Part shown: positions 1 to 6,044 of the stretch, piece by piece
Layout of the letters: the number at the start of each line of letters is the position of its first letter
Numbering within the stretch: the first letter of the stretch is position 1
Source of the DNA: Methylomonas sp.
Lineage (GTDB): Bacteria; Pseudomonadota; Gammaproteobacteria; Methylococcales; Methylomonadaceae
DNA length: 6,052 bases
Direction: 5' to 3'
NCBI GenBank assembly: GCA_026990815.1
Contig: JALXCS010000174.1
Span: forward strand, 1 to 6,052
The notes under the pieces: generated by a model
What the model saw: only the letters and a program-made list of their open reading frames with translations
Told to the model about the DNA's origin: nothing
Database searches by the model: none
Position numbers and translations under genes: made by a program

Positions 1-13
1 GACAAAAATTTCG

Positions 14-43
14 AAAACCGAGGTTATTATTCTCGGTTTTTTT
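14..43. terminator. Rho-independent terminator, probably bidirectional, after proB
   Basis: A 9-bp stem (14-22 pairing with 32-40, AAAACCGAG/CTCGGTTTT) encloses a 9-base loop. On the plus strand it runs directly into a seven-T tract (37-43). Outer arms 1-8 and 39-46 (gacaaaaa/tttttgtc) are also complementary, so the element looks symmetrical. On the minus strand it lies 27 bases past the proB stop and is followed by a less perfect T tract. The better T tract faces plus, which suggests that a plus-strand gene left of the window ends here and converges on proB. The neighbour is inferred, not seen. Confidence 0.85.
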
Positions 44-66
44 GTCCTCCCAGCTTCCTGAATAAG

Positions 67-1194
67 TTACAGCAAAACCATATTATCCCGATGAATTAAT
101 TCCGCATCGTCCCTATAACCAAGCACTCTTTCAAAATCCGTGCTTGGTAAACCGGCTATTTTTTTTGCCTCTTCCGCCGAATAATTTATCAAACCCCGAG
201 CAATTTCTTCACCGCCCTCATCATGACAGGACACCAATTCGCCGCGCACAAACTCACCTACGACAGATTTTACCCCTACCGCCAACAAACTTTTGCCGGA
301 CGCTCTTAACACCTCAACCGCCCCCTGGTCTAGCATTAGCAGACCTTTAATCTGCAATTGTCCCGCTAGCCACTGCTTTCTCGCCGCCAATGGCGCAATA
401 TCGGGCAACAAATGCGTGCCGATATCTGACCCGGAATAAATTTCGCTAATTACATTCTCAGACTTTCCTGATGCAATTATGGTTGCAGCCCCGGACCGGG
501 CAGCCAGCCTTGCTGCCCGCACTTTAGTTAACATACCTCCCCTGCCCAAACCGCTACGACTGCACCCCGCCATTTGCTCCAAACGCGGATCAGTAGCATT
601 GACAGCGCTAATCAATTCAGCATTTGGATAAATCCCCGGATCACAATTGTAAAGCCCTTGCTGATCAGTAAGAATAATTAGCAAGTCGGCTTCAACCAGA
701 TTTACCACCAATGCCGCTAGGGTATCATTATCTCCAAAGCGAATTTCATCTGTTGCCACCACATCATTTTCATTAATTACAGGTACCACTCCATATTGCA
801 ACAATGTCACTAAAGTACTTCTGGCATTTAAATAGCGTTTTCTGTCGGACAAATCATCGTGAGTTAATAAAACCTGCGCAGTATGCAAATTACGTCTTTG
901 AAAATGATTTTCAAAAGTTCTAATTAGCCCCATTTGTCCAACTGACGCAGCAGCCTGTAACTCATGCAGAGTTTTTGGCCGCTCCTTCAAAGATAACCGA
1001 GCCATACCTTCTGCAACTGACCCAGACGAAACCAGAACAACATCAATTCCCTGGAGCTTGAGTCCAACCATTTGTGCAACCCAATTTTCAATTGCATCTT
1101 CATCCAGGCCTCTACCACCCTTTGTAAGAAGTGAACTTCCGATTTTAATAACAATCCGCCTTGCTTTAGAAAAACTATCTCTGGAGGCTACCAT
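67..1194 (-). CDS. proB: Glutamate 5-kinase with C-terminal PUA domain
   Basis: Cytosolic enzyme that phosphorylates L-glutamate to gamma-glutamyl phosphate, the first step of proline synthesis; proline normally feeds back on it. The 375-residue length fits the full two-domain form. The amino-acid kinase domain covers about residues 12-260: KIGSSLLT with ATP-site K17, VSSGSV (55-60), LSDRKRYLNAR (115-125), PVINENDVV (138-146), FGDNDTLAA with D155 and D157, TDQQGLY (176-182), and GRGGMLTK with K224. The PUA domain runs from about 272 (RKQWLAGQLQIKG) to the end and includes GVKSVVGEF and ELIHRDNMVLL. The start is the only ATG ahead of the kinase motif. It has no strong Shine-Dalgarno sequence and lies 20 bases inside the 3' end of obgE, so translation is probably coupled to obgE. 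No key residue appears to be missing. proA is not in the window. Confidence 0.96.
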   Translation of the reverse strand: MVASRDSFSKARRIVIKIGSSLLTKGGRGLDEDAIENWVAQMVGLKLQGIDVVLVSSGSVAEGMARLSLKERPKTLHELQAAASVGQMGLIRTFENHFQRRNLHTAQVLLTHDDLSDRKRYLNARSTLVTLLQYGVVPVINENDVVATDEIRFGDNDTLAALVVNLVEADLLIILTDQQGLYNCDPGIYPNAELISAVNATDPRLEQMAGCSRSGLGRGGMLTKVRAARLAARSGAATIIASGKSENVISEIYSGSDIGTHLLPDIAPLAARKQWLAGQLQIKGLLMLDQGAVEVLRASGKSLLAVGVKSVVGEFVRGELVSCHDEGGEEIARGLINYSAEEAKKIAGLPSTDFERVLGYRDDAELIHRDNMVLL

Positions 1195-2206
1195 CTTTTT
1201 GCTGCTCTAAAAAGTTCATCACTGCAAACATCAACTCTTTTGTGCCTTGGCCATTAATTGCTGAAATATTGAAAACAGGCCCTTGCCAATCCAGCTCATC
1301 AACTATTGCCTTACATTGACCAATCATTTCTTCTTCCGGCACTCGGTCTATTTTATTAAGCACCAGCCAACGTGGCTTATTGACAAGCTCATCACTCCAT
1401 TTTTCAACCTCGTGTATTATTTTCTTTGCCGAAGCAACCGGTAACTCGCCAGTTTCATAAGGAGCTATATCTAAGATATGCAGAAGCAAACTAGTACGGG
1501 AAAGATGCCTAAGGAATTGAACTCCGAGGCCTGCACCCTCAGCTGCACCTTCTATAATTCCAGGAATATCCGCCAAGACAAAACTGCGCTGATCGTCAAT
1601 TCTAACCACACCAAGATTAGGATGTAAGGTAGTAAAAGGATAATCGGCAACTTTTGGCTTTGCAGACGAAACCTTTCTAATCAAACTGGACTTCCCAGCA
1701 TTTGGCAGCCCAAGCAAACCCACGTCCGCAATCAACATCAGCTCTAACCGCAACAGACGATGCTCTCCTGGAGTTCCAGAAGTTGCCTTCTGCGGAGTAC
1801 GATTAATACTGCTTTTAAAACGAGTATTCCCTAAACCATGAAAACCACCCTTTGCAACCAGAAGAGTATCGTCTGGCTGAATCAGATCACCAATTTTCTC
1901 CCCCGTCTGGGCATCATAAACCATCGTACCCGGAGGAACTGCCACATAACAATCATCACCTCTTTTCCCTGAACAGTTTCTGCCCATTCCATTTTGGCCT
2001 CGCTCTGCCCGATGGACTGAATGATAACGAAAATCGACCAAGGTATTCACATTCTCCTTGGAAACCAAGAATACATCACCACCATCACCACCATCACCAC
2101 CATCCGGCCCTCCTTTAGGGATATATTTTTCTCGACGAAAACTGACTGCCCCGCTGCCTCCGTCACCAGCTTCAACCCGAATTTCTGCTTCATCGACAAA
2201 TTTCAT
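1175..2206 (-). CDS. obgE: Obg-family ribosome-assembly GTPase (ObgE/CgtA)
   Basis: Essential GTPase of the Obg family, which binds the 50S subunit, helps late ribosome assembly and responds to ppGpp. It is 343 residues long. The glycine-rich Obg fold occupies about residues 1-158 (FRREKYIPKGGPDGGDGGDGG, GGFHGLGNTRFKSS). The G domain follows: G1 GLPNAGKSS (166-174), G2 around T192-T193 in YPFTTLHPNLG, G3 DIPG (213-216) followed by IIEGAAEGAGLG, G4 NKID (284-287), G5 SAI (315-317). It ends at about residue 343, without the long acidic tail of the 390-residue E. coli protein. The ATG has a short AGG at 2211-2213, only four bases away. A hairpin separates it from rpmA upstream; downstream it overlaps proB, so it is the middle gene of the cluster. 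Confidence 0.97.
   Translation of the reverse strand: MKFVDEAEIRVEAGDGGSGAVSFRREKYIPKGGPDGGDGGDGGDVFLVSKENVNTLVDFRYHSVHRAERGQNGMGRNCSGKRGDDCYVAVPPGTMVYDAQTGEKIGDLIQPDDTLLVAKGGFHGLGNTRFKSSINRTPQKATSGTPGEHRLLRLELMLIADVGLLGLPNAGKSSLIRKVSSAKPKVADYPFTTLHPNLGVVRIDDQRSFVLADIPGIIEGAAEGAGLGVQFLRHLSRTSLLLHILDIAPYETGELPVASAKKIIHEVEKWSDELVNKPRWLVLNKIDRVPEEEMIGQCKAIVDELDWQGPVFNISAINGQGTKELMFAVMNFLEQQKDGSLQR
2075..2101. repeat. Three exact copies of a 9-base unit inside obgE
   Basis: The plus-strand unit atcaccacc occurs three times in a row. On the coding strand it encodes three Gly-Gly-Asp units, residues 36-44 of ObgE. Glycine-rich GGDGGDGGDV is a conserved part of the Obg fold, so the repeat follows from protein sequence plus uniform codon choice and is not a mobile or regulatory element. 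Identical codons could still allow slippage by whole 9-base units, which would stay in frame. Confidence 0.8.
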
Positions 2207-2230
2207 GATACCTGTTTAATTATTTATAAA

Positions 2231-2277
2231 GTTGTAAAACCAAGAAAGCCCCGAAATCGGGGCTTTCTTATTACAAC
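2231..2277 (-). terminator. Hairpin terminator/attenuator between rpmA and obgE
   Basis: A perfect 12-bp stem (2242-2253 with 2258-2269, AAGAAAGCCCCG/CGGGGCTTTCTT) has a 4-base loop. Arms further out (2231-2237 gttgtaa and 2271-2277 ttacaac) are also complementary, so the structure can extend past a small internal loop. On the minus strand the stem ends in CTTTCTT and is followed by GGTTTT, a broken T tract. This fits partial termination, so that rplU-rpmA transcripts outnumber those continuing into obgE-proB. It lies 20 bases past the rpmA stop. Termination efficiency is inferred. Confidence 0.8.
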
Positions 2278-2297
2278 CTTGTATAAGAACGTTATTG

Positions 2298-2555
2298 TTA
2301 TGCGGCAATAATACTTACAAATTTACGATTTCTTGGTCCTTTGGTTTCAAAAACCACTCTTCCATCAGCCGTTGCAAACAATGTATGATCTTTTCCACAG
2401 CCTACATTCACACCAGGATGAAAACGAGTACCACGCTGTCGAACGATTATATTTCCAGCCTTTACCTCTTGACCACCAAACCGTTTAACACCTAATCTCT
2501 TGGCATTAGAATCGCGCCCGTTCCGCGTACTTCCGCCTGCTTTTTTATGAGCCAT
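2298..2555 (-). CDS. rpmA: 50S ribosomal protein L27 (bL27)
   Basis: Small basic protein of the large ribosomal subunit. Its flexible N-terminal tail reaches the peptidyl-transferase centre and helps place tRNA. The 85-residue length is normal. The N terminus MAHKKAGGSTRNGRDS, then KRLGVKRFGGQ, GNIIVRQRGTRFHPG and GCGKDHTLFA are the family signature in order. The protein begins directly with MAHKKAGG, so there is no cleavable N-terminal extension like that of Firmicutes L27. A strong AGGAG (2564-2568), eight bases before the ATG, fixes the start. The gene begins 17 bases after the rplU stop and must be co-transcribed with it. Identification is secure. Confidence 0.98.
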   Translation of the reverse strand: MAHKKAGGSTRNGRDSNAKRLGVKRFGGQEVKAGNIIVRQRGTRFHPGVNVGCGKDHTLFATADGRVVFETKGPRNRKFVSIIAA

Positions 2556-2572
2556 ACTTTAAACTCCTGTCG

Positions 2573-2884
2573 TTATGCAGAAATTCCAGTAATCTGAACT
2601 TCTGTGTAATATTGACGATGCCCCATTTGTTTCATATGGTGCTTACGCCTTTTGAATTTAAGAATTTTGATCTTTTTGTGTCTGCCTTGCGATTTTACGG
2701 TCGCAGTTACCTTGCTCCCATCGACATATGGCTGACCCACTTTGATTCCGCTGTCTGATTGAACCATCAGCACCTTATCAAATTCAAGGTTTTCCCCCGT
2801 TCCAAGATCAAGCTTTTCTATTTTTAAGGTTGTACCTTCTTCAACTCGGTACTGTTTCCCACCTGTTTGTATAACCGCATACAT
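2573..2884 (-). CDS. rplU: 50S ribosomal protein L21 (bL21)
   Basis: Large-subunit ribosomal protein that binds 23S rRNA. From the ATG at 2884 it is 103 residues, the usual family length, and begins with the family-typical MYAVIQTGGKQYRV. Other recognisable blocks are KVLMVQ, KVGQPYV, the very basic stretch around RHKKIKILKFKRRKHH, and the C-terminal HRQYYTEVQITGI. The frame stays open to a TTG at 2900-2902, which would add six residues (MMEHVP), but GGAG at 2894-2897 sits nine bases before the inner ATG and supports the shorter form. It is the first gene of the leftward cluster, behind the promoter at 2931-2960. Confidence 0.97.
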   Translation of the reverse strand: MYAVIQTGGKQYRVEEGTTLKIEKLDLGTGENLEFDKVLMVQSDSGIKVGQPYVDGSKVTATVKSQGRHKKIKILKFKRRKHHMKQMGHRQYYTEVQITGISA

Positions 2885-2893
2885 CGGCACATG

Positions 2894-2897
2894 CTCC
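2894..2897 (-). promoter_or_regulatory. Shine-Dalgarno GGAG that sets the rplU start
   Basis: On the minus strand GGAG lies nine bases ahead of the ATG at 2882-2884. The rival TTG start at 2900-2902 lies upstream of this GGAG, so the motif can serve only the inner ATG. This agrees with the conserved L21 N terminus. Confidence 0.8.
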
Positions 2898-2930
2898 ATC
2901 AAGCGTAAATATATTAATAGCGAACTGCTA

Positions 2931-2960
2931 ATTGTAATAAAATTTTAAGTCTCCCGTCAA
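2931..2960 (-). promoter_or_regulatory. Sigma70-type promoter for rplU-rpmA-obgE-proB
   Basis: On the minus strand, -35 TTGACG (2955-2960) and -10 TACAAT (2931-2936) are separated by 18 bases; each matches consensus at five of six positions. Transcription would start near 2924 and give a leader of about 40 bases before the rplU ATG. A short TAGC/GCTA dyad (2918-2921 and 2927-2930) sits across the expected start point; its meaning is unclear. Confidence 0.7.
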
Positions 2961-3023
2961 GTTAGTTTTCCAAGCAGAAATTCCTGTAACACACAAATAA
3001 TAGACAAAAACTGAACAATATGG

Positions 3024-3053
3024 TTGACATTACTCTTGTTTTTTCCATACCAT
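3024..3053 (+). promoter_or_regulatory. Probable sigma70-type promoter for ispB-ychJ
   Basis: A perfect -35 TTGACA (3024-3029) is followed after 18 bases by TACCAT (3048-3053), a four-of-six match to the -10 box. Transcription would start near 3060, about 60 bases before the ispB ATG. A better -10 alone, TATAAC at 3077-3082, lies further down but has no matching -35 at the right distance. The -35 box is back to back with the rplU promoter, 63 bases away. Confidence 0.55.
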
Positions 3054-3121
3054 AGCGGGCTAATTAATAGATAAATTATAACAAATCTAAAATTTTCTTT
3101 ATCAAATCAGTATCAATTTTA

Positions 3122-4135
3122 ATGGTATATCCATCTCAACAAACAACCGACAACGCACCCAACAAAATTGACTTTGAAGCGATCAAAAAGCTTACGCTCT
3201 CTGAAGCCTCGGCAGTCAATCAACTTATTCTTGATGAGCTTAGCTCAGATGTTGTTTTGATTAATCAAATGGGCCATTATATTGTTGGCAGTGGCGGCAA
3301 GAGACTGCGCCCTATGTTGCTTTTATTAACTGCAAAAGCACTTGGATACGAGGGCAACAAGCACTTAATTCTGGCTGCAGTAATTGAATTTATCCATACT
3401 GCCACCTTGTTACATGATGATGTCGTTGATGAGTCTGATTTAAGACGCGGCAAGGAATCTGCAAATGCTGTTTGGGGTAATGCCGCCAGTGTTTTAGTCG
3501 GTGATTATCTTTATTCCAGCGCCTTTGAAATGATGGTTCGTACTGATAATATGCGGGTTATGGAAATTCTTTCCAAAACTACCACGGCAATTGCTGAAGG
3601 TGAAGTATTACAACTATTGAATTGCAACAATCCTGCAACAAGCGAAGACAAATATCTTGCCGTTATAGCACGCAAAACAGCAATACTCTTCAGTGCTGCA
3701 ACCCGACTCGGCGCAGTATTAGGCGAAGCCTCAAAAGAACTTGAAGACAATCTTGCTCGTTACGGACAACACCTAGGTATTGCCTTTCAATTAATTGATG
3801 ATGCACTGGACTACACTTCATCCGAAGAAGAACTTGGAAAAAATCTTGGCGACGATCTAGCAGAAGGAAAACCGACTCTGCCTTTAATTTATGCCATCCA
3901 GAATAGTTGCCAAAAAGAGGCTGGCATCATCGTTGAAGCCATCAAAAAAGGTAATCGTGACGCTTTCAATGATGTTTTTGCAATTGTGAATTCTACAAAT
4001 GCCATTGAATATACCGAGCAACGAGCCGAACAGGAAGCACAAATGGCAATTGAATCGATTAAGTCTATTCCCAATTCAGAATACAAGGATGCTTTGATTT
4101 CGCTTGCCAAATTTTCTGTTCAGCGGAGCTATTAA
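3122..4135 (+). CDS. ispB: Octaprenyl-type polyprenyl diphosphate synthase
   Basis: Trans-isoprenyl diphosphate synthase that adds isopentenyl diphosphate units to an allylic primer to make the long side chain of ubiquinone and menaquinone. The first aspartate-rich motif is LLHDDVVDESDLRRG (D99, D100, D103, R108-R109) and the second is FQLIDDALDY (D226, D227, D230). GGKRLRP (58-64), RKTA (184-187) and KNLGDDLAEGKPTLP (240-254) complete the active site. Alanine (A94), a small residue, stands five positions before the first motif, which fits a long-chain product; the exact chain length cannot be read. At 337 residues it has roughly 17 more N-terminal residues than E. coli IspB. The ATG is the only standard start between the in-frame TAG at 3068 and the conserved region, and it has no visible Shine-Dalgarno sequence. 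Divergence from rplU is typical of gammaproteobacteria. Confidence 0.95.
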   Translation: MVYPSQQTTDNAPNKIDFEAIKKLTLSEASAVNQLILDELSSDVVLINQMGHYIVGSGGKRLRPMLLLLTAKALGYEGNKHLILAAVIEFIHTATLLHDDVVDESDLRRGKESANAVWGNAASVLVGDYLYSSAFEMMVRTDNMRVMEILSKTTTAIAEGEVLQLLNCNNPATSEDKYLAVIARKTAILFSAATRLGAVLGEASKELEDNLARYGQHLGIAFQLIDDALDYTSSEEELGKNLGDDLAEGKPTLPLIYAIQNSCQKEAGIIVEAIKKGNRDAFNDVFAIVNSTNAIEYTEQRAEQEAQMAIESIKSIPNSEYKDALISLAKFSVQRSY

Positions 4136-4162
4136 AAGCTTCGCCTAAAATTATTAGCTCCG
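4124..4162 (+). promoter_or_regulatory. Hairpin spanning ispB stop and ychJ start
   Basis: CGGAGCTA (4124-4131) and TAGCTCCG (4155-4162) form a perfect 8-bp inverted repeat with a 23-base loop. The left arm is in the last codons of ispB, and the stop codon (4133-4135) is just inside the loop. The right arm ends on the G of the ychJ GTG start. In mRNA the stem would hide the ychJ start until a ribosome finishing ispB opened it, which suggests translational coupling. There is no T tract, so it is not a terminator. The pairing is seen; the function is inferred. Confidence 0.45.
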
Positions 4163-4653
4163 TGGTTTCAACCTCCGAAAACCCTTGTCCATGTGGCTCT
4201 CAAATCTCTTTTGAGGACTGTTGCCATCCTTACATACTGAATAATAAAAAAGCGCCAACTGCTGAATCGTTAATGCGATCGCGCTATACGGCTTATGTTT
4301 TAAAAAATTCTGAGTACCTTTTAAAAACCTGGCATCCACAAAAGCGCCCTGTTTCTATTGATTTTTCTAAAGAATCCGCTAACTGGCAACACCTTGAAAT
4401 TATTTCAATTCAAAATGGTGGCGTTAAAGACCAACGTGCTATTGTCGAATTCGAAGCCTACTATTTATTAGATGGAACGGAACAAGTAATGAAAGAAATT
4501 AGTCGTTTTAAAAAAGAAAACTGCGCCTGGTATTATTTGGATGGAAAAGTTAAATCCATTGCATCAAAAGGTGGGCCAACAAATCAGGGGCTGAATGCAC
4601 TATGTGCTTGTGGCAGTGGAAAAAAATTTAAACGCTGTTGCGGAAAAAACTAA
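4162..4653 (+). CDS. ychJ: YchJ-like protein with two SEC-C zinc motifs
   Basis: Member of the YchJ/UPF0225 family, whose biochemical role I cannot state. The 163-residue protein has a SEC-C-type cysteine motif at each end: C9-x-C11 with C20-C21 (NPCPCGS...CCHPY), and C148-x-C150 with C159-C160 (CACGSGKKFKRCCGKN). Each should bind one zinc, as in the SecA C-terminal motif. The middle carries the family landmarks LMRSRYTAYV (37-46), YLLKTWHP (52-59) and SRFKKENCAWYYLDG (114-128), an NTF2-like region in this family. The GTG start is the only standard start codon before the first cysteine motif; no good Shine-Dalgarno sequence precedes it. It begins 26 bases after ispB and is probably co-transcribed. 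No signal peptide is seen, so it should be cytosolic. Confidence 0.9.
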   Translation: MVSTSENPCPCGSQISFEDCCHPYILNNKKAPTAESLMRSRYTAYVLKNSEYLLKTWHPQKRPVSIDFSKESANWQHLEIISIQNGGVKDQRAIVEFEAYYLLDGTEQVMKEISRFKKENCAWYYLDGKVKSIASKGGPTNQGLNALCACGSGKKFKRCCGKN

Positions 4654-4667
4654 AGTAGTCTTTTGAA

Positions 4668-5864
4668 CTAAACATCATCTTCAGAACCAGCTTTCTCGAT
4701 AATACTTTTAGGCAGGGTTTTTTTCACCTTCACCCCCAAATCTACAAAACTACTAGTCTGCCGAATCAAATTGCCGTTCCCTAGTGTTAATTTATTCATA
4801 ACTCCGTCGTAGGTTTTATGCACTGTGGCGAGTTGATTACCCATTTTTTCAAGATCTTCAACCAAACCACGGACCTTATCATAAATAGAACCTGCTTTTT
4901 CACCAATTATTCTTGCATTCTCATTCTGCCGTTCGTAACGCCAAATATTTTCAATGGTCCTGAGTGTAGCCAGTAAAGTTGTCGGTGTTACTACGATAAT
5001 TTTTCTTTCGAATGCCTCATTAAATAACTTTTCATCCCCTTGAAATGCTTCAATGAATGCCGATTCGATTGGCATAAACAATAATACAAAATCAAGCGAA
5101 CGCAAGCCTTTCAAACTACTGTAATCTTTATCGCTTAATGACCTAATATGATTTCTAACTGATTCAATATGCTGCCTTAATGCTACGCTTCGTTCTTTAT
5201 CATCTTCTGTCGAACTGTACTGTTCATACGCCAACAGTGAAACTTTTGAATCAATAACAACATCCTTGTCTTCCGGTAGCCTGACGATGACGTCTGGCTT
5301 ATATAATTTTTTTTCCTCGTCTCGAAATGCTCCTTGGGTTTCATATTCGATACCCTTGCGTAATCCAGATTGTTCTAACACTTTTTCGAGTATCATCTCA
5401 CCCCAGTTTCCCTGAATTTTTTTGTCTCCTTTTAATGCACGGGTTAAATTCAGTGCTTCTCGATTCATGTTTGCAGTTTCTCGTCTAAGAGAGGCTATTT
5501 CTTCACGCAAACTGATCCGATCCCTGTTTTCGCTATCGTAAACGGTTTCTATTTTTTTCTTGAAATCCCCCAGCTGTTCTTTTAGAGGGTTTACGATTTC
5601 GTTGAGACTATGCTTATTCTGGTCCTTGAACTCCCGACTTCGTTCATGAAAAATTTTATTGGCAAGATTTTCAAACTGAATTTTTAGTTGCTGCTCAGCC
5701 TCTTGCAATAAACGTATTTTTTCACTCCCTCCTTTTAACTGTTCTTCCATTTTTGCTTTCAGTTGAGCATTTTCAGTCTGGGAAATTAATAATTGATCTT
5801 GGAATTGTTGCGCTTCTGCATCCTTATTTTGCAAAAATTTAATTTTTTCTTCTAAAACTGCCAA
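4668..5864 (-). CDS. rmuC: RmuC family DNA recombination protein, short N terminus
   Basis: RmuC proteins limit inversions at short inverted repeats and have a predicted nuclease-like core; substrate and mechanism are not settled. From the TTG at 5864 it is 398 residues. Residues 1-145 are mostly charged and helical with coiled-coil patterning. The RmuC core follows: GNWGEMILEKVLEQSG (152-167), KPDVIVRLPE (189-198), VVIDSKVSLLAYEQY (202-216), SLDFVLLFMPIESAF (256-270), VVTPTTLLATLRTIENIWRYE (291-311). D191, D205 and K207 with E156 or E160 fit a PD-(D/E)xK layout. The hydrophobic N-terminal anchor of the 475-residue E. coli protein is missing. Coiled-coil spacing continues upstream of the TTG for about seven codons, then a TAA occurs at 5898-5900, so the true start is uncertain. 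It converges on ychJ with a 14-base gap and no clear terminator. Confidence 0.88.
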   Translation of the reverse strand: MAVLEEKIKFLQNKDAEAQQFQDQLLISQTENAQLKAKMEEQLKGGSEKIRLLQEAEQQLKIQFENLANKIFHERSREFKDQNKHSLNEIVNPLKEQLGDFKKKIETVYDSENRDRISLREEIASLRRETANMNREALNLTRALKGDKKIQGNWGEMILEKVLEQSGLRKGIEYETQGAFRDEEKKLYKPDVIVRLPEDKDVVIDSKVSLLAYEQYSSTEDDKERSVALRQHIESVRNHIRSLSDKDYSSLKGLRSLDFVLLFMPIESAFIEAFQGDEKLFNEAFERKIIVVTPTTLLATLRTIENIWRYERQNENARIIGEKAGSIYDKVRGLVEDLEKMGNQLATVHKTYDGVMNKLTLGNGNLIRQTSSFVDLGVKVKKTLPKSIIEKAGSEDDV

Positions 5865-5934
5865 CTTGGTTTGTAAATCATGAATTTTGGTTTTATTTTA
5901 CATCCTGATTTTTATGAACAAATTGATGATGTGC

Positions 5935-5964
5935 ATAATACTTAAGGCATTTAAGCTTTCTCAA
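5935..5964 (-). promoter_or_regulatory. Probable sigma70-type promoter for rmuC
   Basis: On the minus strand TTGAGA (5959-5964) and TATTAT (5935-5940) are 18 bases apart, each five of six to consensus. Transcription would start near 5928, about 64 bases ahead of the TTG start. If correct, any longer RmuC starting at the ATG at 5934-5936 is ruled out, because that codon overlaps the -10 box. Confidence 0.5.
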
Positions 5965-5976
5965 CTTTGTAATGGG

Positions 5977-5994
5977 CGCGGAAAATAAACCGCG
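5977..5994. other. Small GC-rich inverted repeat in the rmuC upstream region
   Basis: CGCGG (5977-5981) and CCGCG (5990-5994) form a 5-bp GC stem around an 8-base A-rich loop, standing out in an AT-rich stretch. On the plus strand it is followed by TTTAG, too short for a good terminator. It could be a weak terminator or a protein-binding dyad just upstream of the rmuC promoter. The rest of the 188-base stretch 5865-6052 shows no convincing gene. Confidence 0.3.
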
Positions 5995-6018
5995 TTTAGA
6001 AAATGATTTTTATTAAAT

Positions 6019-6044
6019 AAAGTAAGCTATAAAAGTAAGCTATA
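6019..6044. repeat. Perfect 13-base tandem repeat at the window edge
   Basis: AAAGTAAGCTATA occurs twice with no spacer (6019-6031 and 6032-6044). The second copy runs into TATACT (6041-6046), a five-of-six -10 box on the plus strand, and further TA-rich sequence. Tandem sites overlapping a promoter are typical operators, so this may regulate a plus-strand gene starting beyond 6052. No suitable -35 box is seen. The repeat is certain; the role is inferred. Confidence 0.7.

Noticed and set aside
2075..2101. Possible CRISPR-like or satellite repeat
   Set aside because: Three 9-base units without spacers, fully explained by the conserved glycine-rich ObgE segment.
1852..2118. Plus-strand open frame ending in a run of ten histidines
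   Set aside because: It lies wholly opposite obgE; the histidines are the reverse reading of the Gly-Gly-Asp repeat codons of the Obg fold.
2885..2902. Longer rplU starting at TTG 2902
   Set aside because: The GGAG site lies downstream of that TTG, and the conserved L21 N terminus begins at the ATG at 2884.
3511..4110. Minus-strand open frames opposite ispB
   Set aside because: They mirror the ispB codons and have no recognisable protein features or start signals.
4645..4675. Terminator between convergent ychJ and rmuC
   Set aside because: Only a 4-bp dyad (tagt/acta) is present, with no GC stem or clear T tract.
5898..5936. Twelve-codon minus-strand mini-ORF just upstream of rmuC, considered as a leader peptide
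   Set aside because: Its ATG overlaps the predicted -10 box, so it would not be in the transcript; no Shine-Dalgarno sequence.
5914..5988. Plus-strand 24-codon open frame starting MNKLMMC
   Set aside because: No ribosome binding site or recognisable sequence, and it runs across the probable rmuC promoter.
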